A DNA stretch of 64,000 nucleotides from Lepus europaeus (taxonomy: Eukaryota > Chordata > Mammalia > Lagomorpha > Leporidae). The position numbers and the translations under genes were made by a program. The notes beneath the pieces are model-generated. The model was not told where the DNA came from. It saw only the letters and a list, made by a program, of their open reading frames with translations, and did not search any database. Below are positions 54,026-64,000 of this stretch, piece by piece. Numbering within the stretch: the stretch's first letter is position 1; the number at the start of each line of letters is the position of its first letter. The stretch is from assembly GCF_033115175.1 (NCBI RefSeq), contig NC_084832.1, positions 16,791,342 to 16,855,341 on the forward strand, read 5' to 3'.

Positions 54026-54348
54026 TAAAAGGTTTATTTCAGAAGAAAAAAATAAGTTACAGAGAGAGAGGGAGAAGGAGAGAGAGAAAGAGAGAGAATC
54101 TTTCCTCTGCCAGTTCACTCCCCCAGATAACTGCAATGGACAGGGACACCCAAAGCCAAAGCTAGGAGCCAGGTGTTTTATCCAGGCAGAGTTCCAAACA
54201 TTTGGCCATCTTCCACTGCTCTTCCTAGACCATTAGCAGATCCAGGGAACTGGATTGGAAATGGAGCAGCCAGAACTTATACCAGCTCCATATGGGATGC
54301 CAGTGTCACAGGAGAAGGCTTTACCATCTATGCAACAATGCCAGCTCC
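54026..54348 (-). mobile_element. CSINE (minus)
   Basis: GA-rich tail complement, gccagttcactcccccag, then the head complement atgcaacaatgccagctcc. Confidence 0.85.
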
Positions 54349-54359
54349 AAGTTTTTCAT

Positions 54360-56130
54360 TTCTAATATTTCTGTTTGGTTATTTTTAATGTCTCTTTCTC
54401 TTTGCTGAATTTCTCATTCATATCAAGCATTTTCTTTATTTCTGTATATTTTCCTGTATCTCTTCTTATATCATTCTTTTGAATTCCTTACTGGGCACTT
54501 GATCAGTCTCCCTTTCTTCACAGTCTGATAGTGAAGTATTATTGTGTTCTTTTTGGTGTATCATATTGCCTTGCTTTTTTATACTCCATGTGTTCCTAAA
54601 CTGACTCATTGACATCTGGGAATCAGTTGTCTCTATCACTTTTAAAGGAATATTTCAGTGGGCTGATGACTTTATCCTATATCTGTGTCCTTGGGTGTCA
54701 ATCTTGCTTTAGTTTCAGTTTATGAATAGTGCAGTCTCCCTGTATCTTCAACATAGCAGCAGCAGAGAAATATCCCTATTCCTTTCCTCACTGATAGCAG
54801 CTATTGTGGGAATATGGGGTGCTCCTGGGGATCAGTGTAATTGCTGGGATCACTGTTAAACAATTCCCCAGCCATCTCCCAAGGGAGGGACTAGTGTCAG
54901 GATCTTCACTGCTATTGAGGGCAGGCCCTACTGCTGCTGTGAGTGGACCTGGTATAGACTCCCAGCCACCACCCAAGCCAGGAGCTGGAGCTGTGAGAAC
55001 AGCACTGGTGCTGAGGGAAGGTCAGGCTACTGCTGGTAGCAGGCAGGGATCACAGATTCCCAACTACTACCTGACTCTGGAGACCCAAAAACAGCTATAA
55101 TGTTGGGTGGGCCCCCAGTTGCCATCTGAGGGAATGTTTAGGTCCACAAAAGTAGCCATGGCTTTGGCACAGGAAAGCATTCATCCCTGGGCTGCTCTTA
55201 TAGGAGGGGCCAGATTCCTAAGATACATGCTGGGCTGGCTGTGCGGAGCAACCTTAGGCCAGAACCTGCAGCAGTACACAGGGATGGGGAGATGCAAAAA
55301 CCCTAGGCCAGAGCCTTGAGCAAACAAGCTACGTGCAAGGCTTGGTAGGATGCCAAGAACCCAAAGCTATCTGTCAAAGGGACAGAGTCCAGAGTGATGT
55401 ATTAGGACAGGTAAGGTACACAAATTCTAGTAACTGTCCATGGGAGAGGATGGAGACAAGAGCAGTGCTGAAGCTCAGTTAGCAGGCCCTTCGTTTGCAC
55501 TGTGAGCAGGCTGCGTGCATGTACAGTCCTCAACACACAACTTTCCAGAATGTGCACACAGTACCTAGCTCATGCACAGTTCTGAGCCTCATTGGTACAC
55601 CTGATGGCGCCACAGGAACCCTGATTGTAGTCCTAATGTGCACAGGTCCAGCCGCAATTACTGATGCTCCAAGTTGCTAGGAAAGGAGAAAGAGTGGGAA
55701 TGAGAATGACCCTCCCACCCCCGTCTGAGGGATCAGGCATCTCTATTTGTAAAATCACAGGCGCCAGATCTCCCAAATGCTCTACAAAGCATTGTGTGAG
55801 CTAGGGAGCTGGGCCCAATTAGATCTGTGAGGCTACAGCCTTCCTTGCAAGAGTACTGGAAGTCTGAGGGCCCCCTGAGATTTAGATATTCAAGACTTTC
55901 TGTCACCTGGTGCAATATGGATTCTGACAGTGATTCCTTTCTCAAGATGGAGCTGTACCCCAGGAGCTTATATTCTGGAGGTTGAGGACAAGTTCCTTGT
56001 CTAAAGCAAAGTTTTTGTGAGTTCTCTAGAGAGTTCTCCTTACCAAGCTCATGGTCTGCAGTGACTAGATTTTTCTCTAAAAAGGATGGTCCAAGTGAGG
56101 TGCTCCGTGAGAGTCTCCTGCTCACTCCCT
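54360..56130 (-). mobile_element. possible ancient L1 5' region (minus)
   Basis: 54360-54740 is T-rich with phrases resembling reversed old L1 sequence (ctgtttggttatttttaatg). 54750-56130 is GC-richer and repetitive in feel, as in L1 5'UTRs. Frames at 54804-55100 and 55733-56125 have no recognised homology. Low certainty. Confidence 0.3.
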
Positions 56131-56669
56131 TCCATTAATACTGTTCAAGTGATTTGGTTCTTTTGAATAAAGACTGAGAGCTGATATTATTTTAATTTTC
56201 AGCTGGCATTCCTAATAACTACATTTTCCCCCACAGCCAGGGGCTAGATTCAATTGTTGTTTGTTCTATTCCTCTCAGTGCTGCCATCCCTTGTCTCTGA
56301 ATCCTACTGGGCTTCTTCTCTGTCCTGGCTGAGTTTGGTGCTCTTCCTTGGGCACTGACCTTAAAATGTAGCTACTATCTGCTGCTTTCAGTCTTCTCTG
56401 TGGAGCATGAGAACACTGAGCATCTCTATTCAGCTTTCTTTAATCCTATAGGTTTTTTACTAACTCTCAATGCAAATATTTATTAGACAATAACAAGAAT
56501 AACAATCACTCTTCTATTTTGACACGCAGTCTCTCCCTCTTCATTTCTGATATTCCTCATCTACTAATGTGTTAATTTCATCTCTTCCAAGAAAACCAAT
56601 TCTAATGACCAATGTGTCCCTAAAAACAGAAACCACATCAGTATTCCACATAAACTTACGTATTAATTT

Positions 56670-57960
56670 TACATTAAGGATCCAAGACGGCTGCACAGAG
56701 TGCAGCCACATTAACTTCAGTTGCTCTCGGATATGAAAAGAACAAAGGAAGGATCACAATTCCAGGGATCTGACTGAAATTTTCAAGAGGAAATGAAAAC
56801 AAACAACAAAGACCCAAGGGACACAAGGAGACAATACAGGGACACTGCCAAGCCAGCTGTGCAGCACAGCCAGCTACAAGCTGTGAGCCACCATCTTAAC
56901 ACACCGAGGTAGGAAGAAATTGCTACGCACCCCACCATTCACAATTTTAGCTGACAGGAGTTCCACAGTCACCCACTGACTTTCACTTCAGCCTGCAGAG
57001 GTGACTGGAGTCTGAGCAACTGCCAGACTTCAAGCAGGGAAACCAACTTGCTAATTCTTCTCCCCTATTCCCACAGAGCATCATACTTGGCAGCAGAAAG
57101 CCGCACAGCACGCCTCTGTTTTCCTACCAGCATCAGAGTTAGAGTCAGGGCAACGCGTGGGACAAAGGACAGATCCCCTGCATCCTGTAACTGTGGCAGT
57201 TTTGCGTATTAGCACCAAAGCCATGCTCATGCTCTCTATGTGAGCAAGGGAGATTCACCTTAGCTTCTGGAGGCTAACGGCAGAAGCAACCCATTAAAAA
57301 AATCTGCTCCCACCCTGGGAGATCTGGAAAATGACTCTGCTATACTCTGCAACATGAGGACCATAACAATTCATTCTAGCTTTAGGAAAGAATCCTAAAG
57401 ACAGTAAGGTGAAAGTGTCAAATGACATACAAAAGAAAAAAGATTACATTAACAGATTTCTCAGCAGAAACCCTATGGGTCAGAAGAGACTAGGATGAAA
57501 TATTCAAAGTCTTAAAAGAAAGAAACTTCCAACCAAGAATATTAAATCCAGGGAAGCTATCCTTAATGAAGGAAAAAAAGTATTTTCCAGATAAGTAAAA
57601 ACTGAGAGAATTCACCACCACCAGACCAGTCTTACTAGAAATTCTGAAATGCATCCTATGTGAGAAATAAACATCATGAAAAAAAATTTTTAAAGTCATA
57701 CAGTAACAATCTTATAGCCTTGTTTTCCAAAGTTCATTTTATTTTGATCAGTTCAATATATTGCACTAATTATTTTAGGTATTTTCATTATATAAAATCT
57801 ACCATGTGTCAGATGATTTAATCTATTTAAGTGTTGAACTGCTAGCAGAACTTGTAATTACAGTAATTCAGAATTAGTAAGGAAAACAGTTCACCAGCGT
57901 TTAGTTTTATATTGAGGTGCTCAGGTTGGAATAAAGTGGTATAAAAAGAAAAAAAAAAAG
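56670..57960 (+). mobile_element. older L1 5'UTR/ORF1 fragment
   Basis: ggatccaagacggctgcac resembles an L1 5'UTR start. 57440-57640 reads like the ORF1 end and inter-ORF region (tctcagcagaaacc, tgggtcagaagagact, accagtcttactagaaat). Confidence 0.6.
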
Positions 57961-58032
57961 TCATATAGGGCCAGTTCCAAGATGGCAGAGTAAGGAAGGA
58001 GCTCACTGCTCTAGTCCAGGAGAAGATAGTTT

Positions 58033-58067
<35 letters not shown>

Positions 58068-58848
58068 AGAGTGAGAGAGTGCAATCTCAGGAAAGAGTTA
58101 GGGAGAAAACTGCTGAAGAAACTCTATGCAAATTAAAGGGAATCGTGGACCTACTTGGATGGCATGGAGGCCCACAACTCAGGACTCCAGTAGCTCAAAG
58201 GCTACACACCAGCACTGGAAAGTGAGGTAAGACCAAATCGCAACAGCCCAAGCCACTGGCACTAACACTGCAGGAAGAACCTAGAGGGAATCTGGCTTGT
58301 AGCCCAAAGCGGGACAGTATACCTGCCAAACTAGAGAAGAGGGGAAAAAAAAAAAAAGGCAAGCCACCTTTCTTTCTCCTCAATCACTTTACAATGGGGT
58401 CCTGCAAGAAGCCAATGGAGTAGACGCCATTTTGGAAATACATAACAGCTGTGCAAGCCTGTGTCTGCGCCTAGCAACCAGCCAAGTGGAGACTCCTAAC
58501 TCTCGTGGTGGGAACTAACAGGGGGCTGGGAGCTCGTGTCTGTGGGAGGCTTCTGTACCGGGACTGTGAAAAAAACTGCGGCTGTGTGGGAGGACTCATG
58601 GCGTGGCTGGGACTTTGGGTATTCACTTTGGGAGACTCCACATGCTCAAAACTTCCTGGTTACTTGGTGAGGGACATTGCTGGGGAAACTGAACTTTTAC
58701 ACTGAGGACTGCACAGGTCCTTTATATGGTCCTTGGTGCAAAGCAGACAAATATTATAACCACTGGGGCTAGCACTCAGGCACTGGTCTCCATTGAGGAG
58801 AGCTCAGCTGAGCAGAATAAACTTCCCTTGTGATTAAAAAACAAAGAG

Positions 58849-59200
58849 AGGCCGGCGCTGCAGCTCAATAGGCTAATCCTCAGCCTGTGGCGCCGACACA
58901 CCAGGTTCTAGTCCTGGTCGGGGCACTGGATTCTGTCCCGGTGATCTTCCAGGCCAGCTCTCTGCTGTGACCCGGGAGTGCAGTGGAGGATGGCCCAAGT
59001 GCTTGGGCCCTGCACCCGCATGAGAGACCAGGAGAAGCACCTGGCTCCTGGCTTCGGATCAGCGCGGTGTGCTGGCCACATGCACCAGCCACAGCAGCCA
59101 TCGCGGGGTGAACCAACGGCAAAAAGGAAGACCTTTCTCTCTGTCTCACTGTCCACTCTGTCAAAAAAAAACAAAAAACAAACAAACAGAAAAAAAAAAG
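58849..59200 (+). mobile_element. young CSINE inside the L1 5'UTR
   Basis: Head aggccggcgctgcagctcaa, module gtcggggcactggattctg, end ctctgtc-poly(A) with AAAC and GA repeats. Confidence 0.9.
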
Positions 59201-62200
59201 AGAGAGAGAGAAAAGAGATTTACTGAACCAAAGCTGGGTGTCACTTTAGACACACCCTTCACTCTGAAAAACTGAACACAGCTCCCTGGCCATACCCACT
59301 ACAAGCCTCTAAATATTAAAGGAAAGCAGACACTCTACTTATCTACAGAGTCACAGTACAAAGTACAAAGTCATAGTACAAAGAGTACAAAGATAAAAGC
59401 CACCACAGCAAAAGAACAAAGAAGTCAAGAAGTATCTCCACAAATGCCGAACAACAAATACATCAATTCAAGAAACAAGAATAAGGAAGAAATACTTCAA
59501 TATCAGATGTGAAGATGATGAGATGGAAGAAATGCAAGAAATGGAATTAAAAAAACTGATCAAAAGATTACACAGAAGTAATCAGAAGCAAATGCATGAA
59601 CTATTGAAATCTATAAAGGACATGAAGAAAAATTTCTCCCATGAAATTGAGATCTTAAAAGAGAAATCAAAATGAAATGAAGAATTCAGTAGAACAAATT
59701 AAAAATGCAGTGGAAACCCTTAATATCAGAATCAGTGAAGCAGAAGAAAGACTATTGGACTCAGAAGACAAAGCATAGGAAATTATACAGTCAAACCAAA
59801 AACAAGAAGAGGAAATTAGAAAACTAAAAAACACTGTTGGTAATCTACAGGATACTATCAATCACCCCAACATACAGTTTCTAGGAGTTCCTGAAGGTGT
59901 GGAAAGAGAGAAAGAATTAGAAGGCCTTTCTCATGAAATAATAACAGAAAACTTACATAATTTGGAGAAAGAAAGGGACATCCAAGTACAGGAAGCACAC
60001 TGAACTCCTAATAGACTTGAATAGAAAAGATCTTCACCTTGATACACTGTAATCAAACTCTCCACAGTAAAACAAAGAAAAGATTCTAAAATGTTCATAA
60101 GAGAAATGCCAGATTACCTTCAGAGGATCTTCAATTAGACTCAGAGCTGACTTCTCACCAGAAACTCTATAGGCTGGGATGGAATAGTGAGATATATTCC
60201 AAGACTTAAGAGAAAAGAACTGTCAACCCAGAATACTATACCCTATAAAGCTCTTATTCATGAATGAAGGTGAAATAAAGAATTTCCATAACAAAACTGA
60301 AAGAATCTGTTAACACCCATCCAGCCCTACAAAAGATGCTTAAGGATGTCCTACACTCAGAAACAGGATCATCACTATGGAAGAAGGGAAAGGAAGAAAT
60401 CTCCCAGTAAAAGTTCAAATGAAATTCAAAGTGAAAAAAAAAAAAAAAAGGAATATTTATGGAAAAATGGCAGGGCAAAGTCATTACATATCAATAGTCA
60501 CCTTGAATGTAAAAGGCATCAACTCTCCAGTTAAAAGACAGGCTAGCTGAATGGATTAAAAAACAAAACCCATCTACTTACTGCCTACAAGAAACACATC
60601 TCACCAACAAAGGTGCATGCAGACTGGAAGTGAAAGGATGGAAAAAGATATTCTATGCCAACAGAAACCAAAAAAGAGCTGGTGTAGCCATCTTATTATC
60701 AGACAAAATAGATTTTAACACAAAAACTGTTAAAAGAGACACAGAGGGGCATTATGTAATGATTAAAGGATCAATGACATTATAAACGTATATATACCTA
60801 ATTACAGGGCACCTGGCTTTTTAAATGAAATGTTAAGGGATCTGAAAGGAGACATAGTCTCAAATACCCTAGTCACGGGGGAATTCAATACCCCACTTTC
60901 AGCAATGGACAGATCAATCTTAGAAAACCAGTAAGGAAACAGTAGATTTAATTGACACTATAGGCCAAATGGATCTTATGTATATCTACAGAACTTTTCA
61001 TCCTACAGTTGCAGAATATGCATTCTTCTCACAAGTGCATGGAACTTTTTCTGGCATTGACCACATGTTAGGCCATAAAGCAAGTCTCAGCAAATTCAAA
61101 AAAATGAAAATCATACCATGCATCATCTCAGACCACAAAAGCGTGAAGATGGAAATGAGTAACTCAGGAATCTCTAGAACATATGCAAACACATGGAGAC
61201 TAAACAACATGCTCCTGAGTGAACAGTGGGTCACAGAAGAAAACAAAAGAGAAATCAAAAAATTTCTGGAAACAAATTAAGATGACAACCCAACATATCA
61301 AAACTTATGGGATACAGCAAAAGCAGTGTTAAGAGGAAAGTTTATAGCAATTGGTGCCTACATCAAGAAATTGGAAAGGCACCAAATAAATAAATATCAA
61401 TGCATCTCAAGAATCTAGAAAAACAATAGTAAACCAAGCCCAAAACTAGTAGAAGAGAAATAGTTAAAATTAGAGAAGAAATCAACAACTGAATCCAAAA
61501 TAAGATACAAAATTGACACACCATTGGCTCAATTAACCAAAAAAAAAAAGGAGAGAGAAGAAGACCCAAACCAAAAAAATTACAGATGAAAAAGGAAATG
61601 TAACAACAGCACAGAAATAAAAAGAATCATCAGAAATGACTACAAAGAGCTGTATGCCAAAAAAAACTGGGAAATCTAGAAGAAATGAATAGATTCCTGG
61701 ACACATACAAACTAACTGGAGCCATGAAGATATAGAAAATCTGAACAGATCAAGACAGAAATTGAATCAGTAATAAAGGCCCTCCCCAAAACAAAGAAAA
61801 CCCCGGCACTAGATGGCTTCATTGCTGAATTCTACCAGATATTTAAAGAAGAACCAATTCCAATTCTTCTCATGTTATTCAAAATAATTGAAAGGGAGGG
61901 AATCCTCCCAAATTCTTTCTACAAAGCCAGCATCAGCTTAATTCCTAAACCTGAAAAAGATGCAACAGAGAGAGAATTATAGATCAATTTCCCTGATTAT
62001 ACAAAAATCCTCAAGAAAATTCTAGGCAATCAAATCCAACAACACATCGGAAAAATCATCCACCCAGATCAAGTGGGATTTATCCCTGGTATGCAGGGAT
62101 GGTTCAACATTTGCAAATCAATCAACGTGATACACCATATAAACAAACTGCAGAAGAAAAACCATATGATTATCTCAATAGATGCAGAGAAAGTATTTGC

Positions 62201-62334
62201 TAAATACAACACCCTTTCACAATCACATTAAGTGTTAAAGTGAACATACAGATAGGATTAAGTGTTAAAGGGATCATATAAATAGGATCAAATGTCTGGC
62301 AATAATACTAGATGGAATTAGAAAGGAGAGAATG

Positions 62335-62659
62335 GGCTGGCGCCGTGGCTTAACAGGCTAATCCTCCGCCTTGCAGCGCCGGCACATCGGGTTCTAGTCC
62401 CGGTTGGGGCGCCGGATTCTATCCCGGTTGCCCCTCTTCCAGGCCAGCTCTCTGCTATGGCCTGGGAAGGCAGTGGAGGATGGCCCAAGTCCTTGGGCCC
62501 TGCACCCACATGGGAGACCAGGAGAGGCACCTGGCTCCTGGCTTCGGATCAGCACAATGTGCCGGCTGCAGCTGCCATTGGAGGGTGAACCAATGGCAAA
62601 AAGGAAGACCTTTCTCTCTGTCTCTCTCTTACTATCCACTCTGTCAAAAAAAAAAAAAA

Positions 62660-62691
<32 letters not shown>

Positions 62692-62704
62692 GAAAAAGAA
62701 AAAA
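62335..62704 (+). mobile_element. young CSINE inside the L1 3'UTR with TSD
   Basis: Head ggctggcgccgtggcttaac, module ttggggcgccggattctat, tail tgtc-poly(A)-(GAAA)n. The 15-bp duplication agaaaggagagaatg lies at 62320-62334 and 62705-62719. Confidence 0.95.
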
Positions 62705-62872
62705 AGAAAGGAGAGAATGTTCCAACATGGAAAGCAGTCCACACAGCAGACTCACAGAATGAAAATCATTTTAAGTAACATTCTGACCTCAGAATCAGCC
62801 CTTAAGCCATCCTGATTTGGCTGAAAAGCCCATGAGAGCATTTCAGGCATGGAAAGCCAAGACACTGTGGCA

Positions 62873-62905
62873 AAATAAATAAATAAATTAATTAATTAAT
62901 TAAAT
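62873..62905. repeat. (AAAT)n/(AATT)n simple repeat
   Basis: Short tandem tetranucleotides in the L1 3'UTR, at the usual A-rich interruption point. Confidence 0.85.
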
Positions 62906-63235
62906 TCTACATGAAGGATATCTGTGAGTGAGATCCCAGTGGAAAAAAGTGGCCATCAAAGAAGGATGTACTTTGATCTAAAGGGAGGAGAGAATTTCCA
63001 CTTTGCATATGGCCTTGTCCAAATACTGACAGAGTTTGTAGACTGAAAACAGCTTCCATAGCTGAGGCAGCTCATGTCATGGGGCTCAGGTGGTTGCTAA
63101 CGTCATACAAAAGAGTATTAATTGTTAAATTAACAACAGGAGTCATGGTGCACAAATCCCCATGCTGGACTTCTGTCCTCAATGAGTTGTATTGTGAAAG
63201 TTAACTGTAAAACTGGTTCTCAAACAGTTTTTTCT

Positions 63236-63260
<25 letters not shown>
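63236..63260. repeat. (GT)n microsatellite in the L1 3'UTR
   Basis: About 12 GT units. Confidence 0.9.
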
Positions 63261-63267
<7 letters not shown>

Positions 63268-63539
63268 TGAAATCTTTACTTGGTATAGAGTTGGTCTTCT
63301 GTGTACAAAGTTAATTGAAAATGAATCTTAATGGAGAATGGGATTGGCAAGGGGAGAGGCAGGAGGAAGAGAGGTGGGAGTATGGGTGAGAGGGTAGTAT
63401 GGTTGGAAGAATAACCATATTCCTAAAGTTGTACTTATGAAATTTGTATTCCTTAAGAAATAAATTAAAAAGAAAAATCATGAAAACACATGGCAGCACC
63501 AAATTCACTAACAGAGCAGGTAGAGTCATTATTCAATCA

Positions 63540-64000
63540 ACAAAATGACAGGTCTTAGTTCTTATCTATCATTGCTAACCTTAAATGTTAATGGACTGGG
63601 GCTGGTGCTGTGGCTTAGTTGGGAAAGCCACCACCTGTAGTGCTGGCATCTCACATGGCCGCCGGTTCGAGTTCCGGCTGCTCCACTTCCAGTCCAGCTC
63701 TCTGCTATGGCCTGGGAAAACAGTGAAGATGGCCCAAGTACTTGGGCCCTTGTACGCATAGGGGAGACCTGGAAGAAGCTCCTGGCTCCTGGCTTCAGAT
63801 CAGCACAGCTCCAGCTGTTGTGGCCATCTGGGGAGTAAACCAGTGGATGGAAGACTTTCCTTTCTCTCTCTCTCTCTCTCTCTACCTCTGCCTCTCTGTA
63901 ACTCTTCCTTTCAAATAAATAAATAAATCTTTTTTTAAAATGCAAATAGACTAAATTCACCAACCAAAAAACTTAGGTTGGCTAAAGAGATTAAAAAAAA
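63540..64000 (+). mobile_element. second L1, ORF2 N-terminus, runs off the window
   Basis: atgacaggtcttagttc then a LTLNVNGL reading, the ORF2 endonuclease start, interrupted by a CSINE and resuming with LNSPTKKLRLAKEIKK to the window edge. Confidence 0.8.
63598..63938 (+). mobile_element. CSINE inside L1 ORF2
   Basis: Head ggggctggtgctgtggc, a near-consensus pol III B box ggttcgagttcc (63663-63674), an (aaat)n-atcttttt tail. Flanks aaatgttaatggact and aaatgcaaatagact resemble a decayed TSD. Confidence 0.93.

Larger units (their letters stand above)
57966..63473 (+). mobile_element. near full-length lagomorph L1 with a large ORF2 deletion
   Basis: Order: 5'UTR from ggccagttccaagatggcag (57968), with a CSINE at 58849-59200; ORF1 about 59444-60450 (coiled-coil and C-terminal domain text, several stops); ORF2 from about 60470, with endonuclease text (LQETHL around 60583-60602, then KGWKKIFYANRNQKRAGVA) and the start of reverse transcriptase ([14 protein letters not shown] around 62070). 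At about 62215 the frame breaks off after the first RT motifs and joins 3'UTR. The catalytic FADD/YADD part and the C-terminal domain are missing. The 3'UTR (62222-63473) carries another CSINE and ends ttccttaagaaataaatt. Dead. Confidence 0.88.
48962..64000 (-). other. DNAJC3: DNAJC3 intron 3, partial
   Basis: All sequence upstream of exon 4 to the window end. No exon 3 (expected to encode a YYRRATVFLAMG-like TPR segment) was found. It is nearly all L1 and CSINE. 54750-56640 is GC-richer and only tentatively L1. Confidence 0.8.

Noticed and set aside
60969..61280. 103-codon frame resembling a nuclease
   Set aside because: It is the L1 ORF2 endonuclease region (text around the DHKSVKMEM and NTWRLNNMLL phrases), part of the decayed L1, not a host gene.
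1..64000. CRISPR arrays, bacterial operons, riboswitches or tRNA genes
   Set aside because: No regularly spaced direct repeats, no Shine-Dalgarno-led ORFs and no free-standing tRNA cloverleaf. The tRNA-like B boxes all belong to CSINE heads.

Overview
The window is mammalian nuclear DNA from a lagomorph, most likely rabbit (Oryctolagus) or a hare. The evidence is about thirty tRNA-derived C-repeat SINEs (CSINE), which begin GGGGCCGGCGC, carry a pol III B box and end in (AAAT)nCTT or TGTC-poly(A), together with lagomorph-type L1 3' ends. There are no bacterial-style operons. Almost every short open frame in the window lies in a repeat or is a chance frame.

Two protein-coding genes are present, tail to tail. 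The last two coding exons of UGGT2 are on the + strand (4477-4603 and 5891-5913, ending in the ER-retention signal HDEL). Nine coding exons of DNAJC3 (p58IPK), exons 4 to 12 if the human numbering holds, are on the - strand between 48961 and 15429. They join without a frame break into 398 codons plus stop, equal to human residues 107-504. The arrangement matches the human 13q32 neighbourhood as I know it. Both products work in the ER lumen: UGGT2 is a glycoprotein-folding sensor and DNAJC3 is a BiP co-chaperone. The 5' ends of both genes lie outside the window.

Layout: 1-4476, UGGT2 intron with CSINEs and a DNA-transposon relic. 4477-6360, UGGT2 3' end. 6360-11960, intergenic. 11960-15428, probable DNAJC3 3'UTR. 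15429-48961, DNAJC3 exons 12 to 4 and their introns. 48962-64000, DNAJC3 intron 3, which is almost entirely L1 of several ages. The stretch from about 8.8 to 16.7 kb holds no repeat I recognise, unlike everything around it.

The most unusual content is a composite retroelement present three times (25456-26071, 31851-33864, 42379-44626). It consists of a long non-L1 segment, containing a decayed retroviral gag nucleocapsid/protease-like stretch, fused to an L1 3' end with poly(A) and flanked by target-site duplications. The shared breakpoint and shared defects indicate that one fused, defective master was copied by L1 machinery, in the way SVA or other composite elements arise. One copy also seems to carry a 3' transduction. 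Other points are a truncated U6 snRNA chimera, a near full-length but internally deleted L1, and nearly uniform antisense orientation of L1 insertions relative to DNAJC3.
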